Positions 22,669-33,176 of a stretch of DNA of 64,000 bases are shown here, piece by piece. Source of the stretch: Spinellus fusiger (taxonomy: Eukaryota > Mucoromycota > Mucoromycetes > Mucorales > Phycomycetaceae); NCBI GenBank assembly GCA_025094145.1, contig JALLLS010000035.1:62001-126000 (forward strand), given 5' to 3'. Below the pieces are notes generated by a model that worked only from the letters and a program-made list of their open reading frames with translations, was not told the DNA's origin and searched no databases. Position numbers and translations under genes: made by a program. Each line of letters begins with the position of its first letter. The stretch's first letter is position 1.

Positions 22669-22908
22669 CTACATGCGTCGTTCTGCAGCCAATTTCTCCC
22701 TCACAGCCATAATATTCTGTTTAATCCAGTGGTCCTTCTCTCGTAGTTCTTGTTCTTCTTGTCGTAGTCTGGCAATCTCTTCTCTCAGCTGCTGTTCTCT
22801 TGTCAATAGATGGTCACGACTCAATGGGCTGCTGCCATAATCTCGTACACTGAGGCTGTCTTCTGTCAGTCTTGGGGACATTTTGCTGCGATGGTAAGAA
22901 TCAACCAT
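22669..22908 (-). CDS. Small coiled-coil protein of unknown function
   Basis: Single open frame of 79 residues. The N-terminal 30 residues are Ser/Arg-rich. Residues 34-79 form a highly charged predicted coiled coil (REEIARLRQEEQELREKDHW) with heptad-like Leu/Ile spacing, ending in basic residues. It lies between the 3' end of CCT6 (144 bp away, convergent) and the RPS3 promoter (divergent, 300 bp). The composition and balanced codon use resemble the neighbouring genes more than the AT-rich spacers, which supports a real gene. An alternative start is the second Met (residue 10). The family is not recognised. Confidence 0.55.
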   Translation of the reverse strand: MVDSYHRSKMSPRLTEDSLSVRDYGSSPLSRDHLLTREQQLREEIARLRQEEQELREKDHWIKQNIMAVREKLAAERRM

Positions 22909-23207
22909 GGAAAGATAAAAGAGAAAAATAGAATAGAATATAGAACCCTATAGGCTATTTATCTTGTTTTTTTATCTTGTTTTTTATCATCTTTTCTAGG
23001 AGACGACTTCTCCTAAATAAGAGTGCCTTGTCATTTCCATGAAGATTGTCCCCTTCCCTTCTCCTTATTTTTTAAAAATGGGGCCCTCCTTGCTATCTTG
23101 TTATCTTGTTTCTGATTGGATAAAGAATAAGGAGTGACAGCGGTTCCCTCGAGCAGTGAGTGTAGGGGAAAAGGGGGAGAAACAAGGATGCTTCCTTCTT
23201 ATTAGCA

Positions 23208-24182
23208 ATGGCTGCCCAGATTTCCAAGAAGAGAAAAGTAAGCGTTGGAATGGATTGGAATGGAATGGAATGGATTGGAATGGATTGGAATGGATTGGAA
23301 TGGATTGAAATGGAATGAAATGAAATGGAATGAACGGATGGATGGATGGATAACTGATGGCCCTTTTACTAGTTTGTAAGTAACATAAAGAAAAGAAGAA
23401 CGTCACTGAAGCTGTAGGTCGCTGATGGTGTGTTCTACGCTGAACTCAACGAGTACTTTACTCGTGAATTGGCAGAGGATGGTTATGCCGGTGTAGAAGT
23501 CCGTGTGACTCCTGCCCGCACAGAGTAAGTCCATGGCCTACACCTTCTGCTTCATACAACACCTCTCTAACAAACGGACGCACGTATGGACAGAATCATC
23601 ATCCGTGCCACCCACACCCAGAACGTCCTCGGTGAAAAGGGCCGTCGCATTCGTGAGTTGACCTTTTTGATCCAGAAGCGCTTCAAATTCGCTGAGAATG
23701 CCGTTGAGCTGTACGCTGAACGTGTCCAGAACCGTGGTTTGTGCGCTATTGCCCAGTGCGAGTCTGTCAAGTACAAGCTCCTCAATGGTTTGGCTGTGCG
23801 TCGTGCCTGTTACGGTGTCGTCCGTTTTGTTATGGAGTCTGGTGCCAAGGGTTGTGAAGTGGTTGTCTCTGGTAAATTGCGTGCTGCTCGTGCCAAGGCC
23901 ATGAAGTTCAGCGATGGTTTCATGATCCACTCTGGTCAGCCTGCCAACGACTTTATCACTACTGCTGTCCGTCACGTCATGTTGCGTCAGGGTGTGTTGG
24001 GTATCAAGGTCAAGATCATGTTGGACAGTGACCCCACTGGTCGCAACGGACCCAAGAACACCTTGCCTGACATTGTCACCATTCTTGAGCCCAAGGAAGA
24101 CTCCAGCATTGAGGTGCCTGTTGTCCAGGATTTCACTCCTGCTCCTGCTCCTGCCGCTGCTCCTGTTGTTGTAGAAGCATAA
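23208..24182 (+). CDS. RPS3: 40S ribosomal protein uS3 (RPS3)
   Basis: Exons 23208-23237, 23373-23375, 23418-23524 and 23594-24182 give 242 residues. It contains the N-terminal QISKKRKF segment, [16 protein letters not shown], the type II KH domain ([13 protein letters not shown] with the GxxG loop), and the uS3 C-terminal domain with the signature [20 protein letters not shown] and [18 protein letters not shown]. The tail is Ala/Pro-rich. uS3 lines the mRNA entry channel of the small subunit. The invariant Phe after KKRK is missing if exons 1 and 3 are joined directly. A TTT between perfect splice signals (ACTAG|TTT|GTAAGT) supplies it as a 3-nt micro-exon. The first intron carries a GGAAT-type repeat. 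Confidence 0.95.
23246..23348. repeat. Minisatellite in RPS3 intron 1
   Basis: Tandem GGAAT/GGATT pentamers (TGGAATGGAT units), then GGAT repeats, lying in the first intron of RPS3. Confidence 0.85.
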
Positions 24183-24410
24183 CCAAAAAAAAGTTATAAT
24201 ATATATCTATTCTTCTTTATAATTGTTTCAGCCTATAAACTAGTAAAACACAACACAACATAAACATGCTAAGCAAATAAGAGAATAATGGAATAAGAGA
24301 CAAGTGAACTTTAGTGTCGGAGCCTTGCCTTTTTTCTTTCTTTCTTTTTTTTTCTCTTTCTCTCTTTCTCTCTCTCTCTTTTTTTTTCTCTCTTCTTTCT
24401 TAGTTGAGTG

Positions 24411-25023
24411 ATGAAGAGAGAAATCATTCAAGGTAAACAAACATACAACGGAACAGGACAAGACCAGGCACTGGGTTGACGTGTGTTTAGGCACTGTTCA
24501 TAAGAGAACACCTCAGAGACCAGCAGCCAATGTGACAGATATCTATGTATCACGCAAGAGTAGAACAGCTGCCATTGTCAAGAGAATAAGAAGCCTCATG
24601 GTCAACCAGAGGTAAAATAGAGTGGACGCATAGACAGCCAACGTCACTGTGGAATAGACACACCACCGTCACACTGCATGGCTTGGGAGCTACCATTAGT
24701 CACACCCTATCCATTGCTCTGGCAGCCCAAGTCTCCATGGCTGGACAAGTGGAGCTAAAGCCAAACACCGACAGTGTGGTGCTTATAGACGATGTTGTGC
24801 CTGAAGACATGGTAAGAGAAGGGTGGGGAGAAGGAGGATCATAAAACGAGTCACATCCACCCACTCACACCATGGACATGTTCAGGACAAGGATCTTGAG
24901 ACTCAGGAGAGAGTGAATTCTGCTGTGCATATCAAAATGATAGCGAAACCAGGCTTAACTGAACTGCAGAGACAGGCAGGTCCTGTCCAAAGTCACCCTT
25001 CCCGTAGTAAAAGAAGAAGATAA
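24411..25023 (+). CDS. POP7: RNase P/MRP subunit POP7 (Rpp20), Alba-like
   Basis: Exons 24411-24432, 24491-24611, 24658-24811 and 24886-25023 give 144 residues in one frame. The protein has the Rpp20/Pop7 order: a basic N-terminus with RPAANVTDIYVSRKS, the Alba-domain core with VTLHGLGATISHTLSIALA, a strand leading to LIDDVVPED, and the segment ETQERVNSAVHIKM. This resembles human RPP20, which has an equivalent HGLGLAINRAINIAL block and a RNNSAIHIRV ending. In RNase P and RNase MRP it pairs with Pop6/Rpp25 and binds the RNA subunit. A Lys/Arg-rich tail closes the protein. A long polypyrimidine tract precedes the start. The 3' end is only about 90 bp from the convergent GCFC gene. Confidence 0.88.
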
Positions 25024-25113
25024 AATAAACACACCCATGCATACAACCCATACACATCCGTAGACTGTTTTCTCTCTCTTTCTCTCTTTTTATATATGTT
25101 TATATATTTATCT

Positions 25114-26494
25114 TTATTGTAGGCGTCCTAGCCATTCAAGCCCTTGTCTTTCTATCTCAGCATCCTGTTGAGAAAGGCGTGGTTGTAATAAGGGGCGCAA
25201 TAACCCATTCATCACCCTATTCCCTAGCATGAAAAGGGTGTCTTTGGGGAGATGTCTTTTCCACAAAGCAAGCGTCTTCAGATACTAATGTGCATAAAAT
25301 TCAGTCACTATCAAATCACATCCATAAAAGAATAGGGTGTACCTTGCACTGTCTATAGCAGAACCGAGATTTCGCCTCCATTTCTACTTCTGTCAGATTT
25401 TCCTTGAGAAGAGTTCTTTCTAAAAGGTCTGCACATCGGACCAACGGTCTTTCTAAGCAAGAGACAATAGCAGAGAGCAAATCCTAAACACAATAGTAGA
25501 GAAGGATTCAGATCCTGCAGAACAGACTTCACCCAGGCTCCTTTACCTGATATGCCTTCTCCTGTCTCTCTACATAATAAGAAACCTGCTCCAGTGTTTG
25601 TACAGCATGACGGATTTCCCTTGTGGAAGCAGTATTCAATGTATCCAATAATACAGTCAGTCTCTTCACCAGCACCTTTTCTACTACTTTGTTCAATAGT
25701 TCAACATCAGCATCTTCCTTATCATTGACTCCATAAGTAGAAAGGACAGAATGCCATGCCATGCTATCAAAATCAATAGACTCCTGTAGTCATGCTTAGC
25801 GTCAGTCCTGTTTAGAAAGAAAGAAAGAAAGAAAAAGAGGGATGGTGGTTGGGACTTACTGAAAATGGATGCCACACCACCAACTCACACCGCACATAAA
25901 ACTCAAATGCACCTGGCAGACATAAACTACCAAATGCCTTTGAATAGTCCTCGTAAAAGTCTGTCTTCCATGCCTGGAATCGATCCATCACTGCTCTCAT
26001 GGGCTTGAAATCACTACTAATATCTGATAGGAGATCCTGAATGCCTTGGTTCTCCAGGGAGGCTAAAGTGAACGAGGTGGATGAGGTAAACAACTAGGAT
26101 AGACGTCCAGGATAGACGTCCTCTCCAGAACTTACCCAATGTCTCTTCTCTCTGGGTTATCCAACTCTCTTGCATATCATCGTCCGATACCATGGCCTGT
26201 TCTGCTAAATCCATGTCTTCAATGGCCATGATAGACATACGCTTCTGTCTCTCTTGCTGTCTGTGGTGTAGGGCATTTGTCGAATTCCATGCCTCTCTGC
26301 CTCTTCCAAACTCATCCAACGACTCACTAGGCTGTGGTTCTTTAGGGAGAATGGCAAAGAGAGAAAGATCATCCATAGCATCCTGCCATCTTCTTTCTGT
26401 GACCACTTCATATTTAGTAAGGAAGAGGGCATGGGCCTTTTCTTCCAGTTGAATGAGGTCTGGAAACTAAACCCCAGTGTTTGAGTACTCAATA

Positions 26495-26526
<32 letters not shown>

Positions 26527-28072
26527 GAGAAAGGGCATAGGGAGTGTCCTACCTTGGCATCCAACATTTCCCCAAGATCATTCACATAGGCCTTTAATTC
26601 TTGGAAATACGTGTATCGTTGACTGCACCGTTCAATCTCTTTCTTCATCTCTTCTTCTGATGAATGCAGATGTGTCCATTGCTGTTGAGCATGGGCTGTG
26701 TGGGTTATTGCCTCCTCCAATGTCTGAGTATGTTGTTGAGAAGTAGTCTCTAATTTCAAAAAGACATCCGCCATGGTAGGAAGAGCAATGGCAATAGGAA
26801 CTGGCAGGTCTTCTTCAGTACGCTTCCTCTATGCTCAAGACAGAGCCATAGTACTTACTCTGTGCTGGTTGGTAGTCTGCAGGTACCTTGAATGGATCTC
26901 TTTCTACATGTGCATACTGGGATCGTACTCCTCCGTGCTTAATTAAGTCTCTCTCCCATCGATCCAGATTATCATCTTCCTCTTCATCTTCTGCTACATC
27001 AATCATCTCTCGCACACCCTCCCTACGCTCCTTTTCTTGCTTTTTGGCTGATGTTTTGGTGAGGTTCAGCTTCTCCCCTACGTATTTCTCATACTCTAAT
27101 CCAGCCTCAAGTCAGTGTCTGTAATGCCAACTATCTTTCTTCTTCTTACCTGCTTCTCCATCATCTCCAATATCATCCTCTTCACGTATCAAACGTGAAT
27201 TCTCTGATGACTAGGATGGTATATAAGATGACATGATTGTCTTGTTAATAAAGTCACTTACACTTTCCAACGAGATATAGTCTTGGTCTTTCTCAGAATC
27301 CACAGCAACACCCTTGCGTAACAACTCTCTCTTCTTCTTGGCAGCATGAATAGCATTAGCATCAGGAATCCCAACAGATCCAAGAGTAGCCTTCATTAGA
27401 TTAGGGAACTTCTCCGCCAAAAGAGCATCATCACTGAGGGCTGTTTCTGTAGTCTTGAGATTAGCAGGCATTTTGGGTGTGTTGGCACGTAGAGAAGCCA
27501 TCAATTCGGCTGTATACAAAGACGTCTCCTTCTTTTCCTCAACAACGTCCATGGGATCCACACTACCCAATAAGACATAAGTCCAACAGTTTCTTTCTTT
27601 CTTTTTTTTTTTCATTTTTGGGGACCCACTGGGGAGTCACTTACTGTAAAAGACGTTCATGTGTCAATCGTTGGCTTGCTTTGCTCTTTTTGATTTGAAA
27701 GGCTTCTCCTCCTCCTTCCTATAATATATATATATATATATAAAGTAGAAGAGGGTATTATAAAGTGTAATGTTCAATAGACTCTTTCCCCACAGGCATT
27801 GTTATACTAGTCAACTTACTTCTTCAAAACTTAATCCAAGCGATTTTTTTCTGTCTTTCTTTTTCTTTTCTGTACTGCTCTTGATGAAGGTCTGTTTTAC
27901 TAAACTCTCGGTCTCTGCTTATCACCGGCAGCAATAAGTCTGTCTGTCTGTCTGCTTGTGTAGGTATGTGTAGGTTTATGCTTATGCTTATGCTTTCTTT
28001 CTTTTTATATGAAAAAGAAAAAAAGGGGGGAGGGAGGAAGGCCTTGTCTACCTTGAATGTCCTGCTGCTCAT
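25114..28072 (-). CDS. PAXBP1: GCFC family splicing-factor homologue (PAXBP1-like)
   Basis: Twelve exons (28052-28072, 27820-27891, 27645-27718, 27262-27562, 27150-27210, 26859-27095, 26553-26812, 26136-26466, 25860-26062, 25547-25783, 25343-25483, 25114-25284) sum to 702 codons without a stop. Features in order: a Lys-rich N-terminus, LSFEE...GEAFQIKKSK, IPDANAIHAAKKKREL, an acidic stretch (VAEDEEEDDNLDRWERD), then a coiled coil with the GCFC-type YTYFQELKAYVNDLGEML. The C-terminal GCFC domain contains FQAWKTDFYEDY, SLCLPGAFEFYVRCELVVWHPF and VVEKVLVKRLTVLL. Homologues (PAXBP1, plant ILP1, Ntr2-like proteins) act in spliceosome disassembly or transcription in the nucleus. An AAT microsatellite lies in the intron near 26497-26526. 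It is divergent from the MBA1-like gene, 260 bp apart. Confidence 0.9.
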
Positions 28073-28332
28073 CGTCACTCGTCTCTATCTTTCGTCGAAT
28101 ATGCTTTGTACGTGTGCCTTTTTTAAACATGAGGATGAACAAGAGAATGCATAGTACCAGCCACGTGCAATACCACCAAGCCACGCATAGAGTGGCTTGT
28201 GACTGGTAAGTAGGAGCAAACAGTAGACAGACGCCTCGGATACATCTTTTCTTCTTCCTACTACTACCACTGCCTTGCTGCTATAATAATAATAATAGTA
28301 GTAGTAGTATAAAAAGAAAAAGAAAAAGAAAC

Positions 28333-29463
28333 ATGACGACAGTAGCACGCGCCCTGACACTAGCAGTTTCTGTACGCCCCTTGGTGGGTCTACGAGTCGC
28401 CTCTTTCCAGTCCCATGTTATGCGACCCACCACTTTCCTGGGTCTTCGTGCTTATTCTACAGAGTTCAATCAAGGAAAACAGGTGCTTGTCAGAGACCAC
28501 GGTGTCTTTGGTGAGTGTATTTCTTATTTATATATATATATGTGTATATAAATATAAAAAGGCCTAGAAACACACTAGATACCTCGTCTTATTGAGTGTT
28601 TAGCCCACTATATTCCTCCTGAAAGCAGCCCTTCTATCACTGATTTTAAGAAGTGGAGAATCTCCAAGTGGCGTAATATGATGAACAATGTACAGAACTT
28701 GCTTAGGTAGATAGATAGTATAAAAAGAGAAAGAGAAAGATTAACCTATGTCTACCTGTCTAGTGTGGGTTTAATCAAGTACAAGTCTCAGTATGAAAAA
28801 TGGAATTCTGCTAAATTCTTGGGAATTGCTGAAGAGACTTACAAGGATATGAATGATGCCTTTGCAAGGTGAATAGTAGCATAATAGAGAGAGAGAGGGT
28901 GTGTGTGTACTAGACTGGCCTGGCCTGGCTTCGACTGACAATAACTAGAGGCGACCGTACTTTGCTTGAAGAAGTGTGCCTGGATGCGATGTACTCGGTA
29001 AGTAGGGACTGCTATTGAATAAAACAGAGTCACTGAACCACAGTCCACCAATTAGAACTTGAAGAACCAATTGAGACAGAGAGGAGCTGTTCGATGGGAA
29101 TGGAAGTACCATGGAAATGCATCCCCCTCTAGAATTGTATGTGTGCGCTGTATGGGTACTTCTGGCATCAGTCGCCATGGATTCTCTGTTGGACAAGTCA
29201 CTGTGAAAATGACCACCCAACAGGTAAATATATCTCTCCATTTGCCTTTATTTCTCAAGGCCCTCTTACTTGTGCATGAATCTCACCTTATCAATATAAA
29301 GTCCATGGCTGTCTATGATAAAAAGAACCGTTTGGTGGGAGGTGATCCTCAACAGATCCACACTGTCGTAGAGTACATTGTCTTCCAAAAGACCATTTCT
29401 GATCCAGAAGATATTTGGCGTATCTATGGCAAGATTGCTCCTGCCAAGGCATTGACCCAATAA
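28333..29463 (+). CDS. MBA1: MBA1/mL45-like mitochondrial protein (Tim44-like domain)
   Basis: Exons 28333-28510, 28604-28706, 28764-28868, 28949-28997, 29056-29223 and 29302-29463 give 254 residues. The N-terminus (about 40 residues, rich in Ala, Arg, Ser and Val, no acidic residues) is a mitochondrial targeting sequence. The rest matches the Mba1/MRPL45 group: a DFKKWRISKWRNMMNNVQNLL helix, then GIAEETYKDMNDAFARGDRTLLEEVC typical of Tim44-like folds, and a C-terminal strand region with VVEYIVFQKTISDPEDIWRIYG. In yeast Mba1 docks mitoribosomes at the inner membrane during co-translational insertion. In animals mL45 is a large-subunit protein. The family is assigned with good confidence, the exact orthologue less so. 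GA and GT repeats lie in intron 3. Confidence 0.8.
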
Positions 29464-32199
29464 AAATAGAATAAGACCTGTGGAAGAAGAAACATCAATT
29501 TAGTCTTCAAAACAATAAACCATTACTAAGTCATCCGTAAAGATCGGTGTTCCTGAATTGGACAGTGTTCTTTTCTTTTTCTTTTTCTTTTTAAAATGTC
29601 ATCTACACACCAGGAGATTTTTCTGGCCTTTAAGCGGTGATATCTCCTTCCTTTTACGAGGGTCCCAATTTTTGCCTTTTATGGATATGTGTCTAAAAAC
29701 AAAGGTTTGAGAGTATCTAAAGAATTGTTTCCTTTTGTGGATACCTCAATATCAAATTGTATTATCAATGGAATATAGTGTTTATTGTCGTCTTTGGCTT
29801 TAACCAAAGGAAATCCGGACAGTTCAAAGAGTAAACAAAGTCTGATCTTTATTGATGGGTCTTTCACACTTCTTTTATACTTTTCTAATGACCGATATCT
29901 ACTAATAAAAGCTATGGAAAGCCCCTTCTTGCTAAAGTATCATCCCCTAGATATACGCCTTGCTAACTAACTCATCTTCTACCATATGGTCCCGTTTAGG
30001 CAGTTTGTGTTTCTATTGACTGGGATGATCTATGGTTCTATTTATGGAAAGTGATTATCCGACATGATGGATGAAATTGTTTATTGTAATAATATAGCTA
30101 CTGTTCTAGGCGTATTCCTTCATAGCAATAGAATCCACAACCTAAAGGCCTTATACTTTGTTCTTGGGAGATAGATAAATATGCTCATGAGTATACCCTA
30201 GACAGCCTAGACACCTTAGACAGTATAGAAAGAAGAAGACCACCTGAGACTGACTTGAGAAAGAGTCTTTACTTGCCTAATAACAATACAATGAGTGTCT
30301 TGTGGATTAAATTGAGCTCAAGCCCAGATGAAGACACTGCTTACCTTTTTATCACTAGAATAGTCCTTGGTAGTGTCTATCACCTCTCTCTATTGTTTCT
30401 CTTTGTTAATAATAGCACATTACCTTGTTTATTTATGCTCATCTTGACGAGTACTTGAGTGTTAAATTGTATGGACAGTGTAAGAAATAACAAAAGGAGG
30501 GGAATATCAAAACAAATAATAACTTCTCTTTCTCTATTCTGGTCATGCATACACTAGCCTCCACTCATAAAATCCACAAGTCAAATTTACAAGTCAAACA
30601 ATTCACACTCTATTTGCCTTGAGCCTAAAGGACAGTATTAGAAACAATGCTTTGTTATCATTGAGCACCACTGTTAATACCAGTTACAACGAGATAATTG
30701 AGGTGATTATAGGTAGTGAGTCAATAAATGAATATACTGTTCTCAATGTAAGTTTGGTTCTATTTTATGGACAATGACCACTAGAGTTAATTCAGTGTGT
30801 CCTATAATACATCTTTCTTAAGCAGTGATATACTGCAAATACTGTGGGCTTATGGATAACAAACTATGTTAAGAGAAGAATATCAGTGACTGATTTGCAA
30901 TGTCAGGTTTACTCCTTCCTTTTATCCAACTTTATAGTGTTTAATTGCACAGTCCATAGTCAATGCTAAAACAGACAGACAGTGAAAAGGTTCTTTTCAA
31001 ACACATTAGTCAACCAAAGAAATAACATAATTTTATTGTTCATATATTTCCCTTTATATCCCAAAAATATTCTGTTGCTATGAGACAAGAGACACACAGG
31101 ACCTCGTAAGGCTGGTTACTCATACGGAGATTGACAGAAAAGAGAAGGGTATGGGCTGACAGAAGGCAAACTAATGGTTGTAATAATAATAGTACCCTAT
31201 GTGAATACAGAAAGAAAACAAGTCGAGAACAAGAAACAGCCAGTTGCTCAAGTCCTTAAAGCCTATCTTGTTTATACTCTAGGAAGCTGTTTGGATCAAA
31301 GTCTATTTTATTAAAGATATAGACAACTAAACTTTTATATTAGTTTGCTATTTATTTTTCATTCTACTATGAATTTGTCTAATTTGCTATTCTCAAGCAA
31401 TGTCTATAGTTTTCATAGAACATTCAAGCAGATTGGGAAGGGTAACTGTCCTGTCCTATAGTATATATAATCTTGGTCCTGTATTTCAAGGCCATAGAAT
31501 TCCATAAAGTGATTTTGTTGTAAAAGAAAAGAAAAAGGGTTTCTCTGTTCCCGTGAAACATACATAAGACAAGAGGAGGGAATCCATCTATGAATTTACT
31601 GAAATGTTATTATAGTATAACTTTGATTCTTATAGCTTAAAGAGATATATAAAAAATTAGCCTCAAAATCCATCTATGTAACCTTGTAAAAATATATCCT
31701 TTATTCTGTAAAAAAGGGCACTGTGGTTATCAACAGGACCACTAGAGAGATGAATCTGTAGTAGTTCGGTCTCTAGCGGGGACAAAGAAATAGAGTATTA
31801 GTACAATGGCTAGTCTAGGGAAATCAAAGAGGGTATATGAACAGGAACACAACACACGACCTGAATATAACGGGTAACTAGGCAACTTCTTTAAGCAATT
31901 CTTTTCTTTTTAAATGTTGTTGTAGTCTACATTACTTTAGTAGTTCTGATTAAGCAAATGACTTGTGAAAATTCGTCTTGTTATCTTCTGCTCGAATATT
32001 AATACCTGCTAATTACACTGTCTGTTGTTCTTCATAACTTCTACCCTCTTTAACTTGTTTGCCTTTGTCTGGCATATAAACCAACAGTTGTGATCTGGTA
32101 AGTGTTTGTGTATGTTTATTATGTCTGACATGTTGGTCAGTTTCTATTTTATATTCTTTTATTTTAATAAACCCAGTGAATCCGTTGCAAAGGCAAAGG

Positions 32200-32772
32200 C
32201 AGGAAGAAGGTGCCAATGCAAGAGTAATACGAAACACCTAGATTACGTTGATACATCTCGAAGTAACTATTTTTACTATTATTTTATTATTAAAAGGGGG
32301 TATTGGCACCTAAAAGGATTGGAGTATGATTTTACCAAACTACCAGTCGTTGCTTATGGCACAGGAATAAAGAGAAAAGATGCTGTCAAGTTTAAAGGCC
32401 ATTGTGTTGGTTTGACGAGAGTTTTATATCAATCATTGAAAAAGAGACAAAAGAGTGATCTTCTTATGGTTGATGTTGATAAGTTTGGAACATCAAGGGT
32501 GAACATGATTGACTTCTCAACCAATATGAAAGGCTCTTCTAACAGTTACTCTTATTTTTGTTCTCAAGATCTGCCACACTTATAACACAAATATCCTCAC
32601 TAAGGTATTCATAAATTTCAACAGTATCCACGCTTGCTAAGTTTATGGAATTGTTTGGGACAGAGATGCGGATGCATCAAAGAATATCTATACAATCACA
32701 GAAGAGGCATTAAATGTTCGCCACCGACTAGCTTCATTCTGTCGAGAAGAATATAGATTTGTATTCATATAC
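32200..32772 (+). pseudogene. Fanzor (eukaryotic TnpB-like) C-terminal remnant, copy A
   Basis: Readable segments in shifting frames: VVAYGTGIKRKDAVKFKG, then LTRVLYQSLKKRQKS, the position of the VxEFxTS motif written as VDKFGTSRVN (its Glu changed to Lys), a zinc-finger region without cysteines, and finally WDRDADASKNIYTI (32656-32698). That last segment is the RuvC-III motif with its Asp. The family is RNA-guided nucleases related to bacterial TnpB. Loss of the zinc-finger cysteines and stops near 32583 show decay. It is cut from its 3' flank by the LINE at 32775. Confidence 0.65.
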
Positions 32773-33176
32773 TACAGTTCAAAGTATTTTTATTTATGGG
32801 TGTTGATTGCTATTCGCGCATCGGGCATTTTAGCCACCCTATGAGATCGTTTGAAAAAAAAAAGAATAAACATTGAAACACTTCAAATACATAAGTGAAA
32901 AAAATAATGCAAAGAGAGAAGAGACGGAAAGAAAAGAGAATATAAAACCTCAATGAGGGAAAAATGATGGAAAATGAGTGGAAATGATGGTAAAATGAGA
33001 ATTATGAATAGACATCCAAAAGGCCATAAAGTCAGCAAAGAAACCAGGACACCAAAAAGATAACCGTCATCCTGTGGCGATTCGAAATCCAACGAGGGAT
33101 ACTTAGAGCAACTCGGACAATCCTGAGGACACAAATACAGCAACTACACTAGCAGCTTCTGGCTTTGCTAAACGGG

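Noticed and set aside
30255..30458. 67-codon frame present in both Fanzor-element copies (also 57819-58001)
   Set aside because: The whole surrounding DNA is nearly identical in both copies, so conservation of the frame is not evidence of coding. No domain is recognisable.
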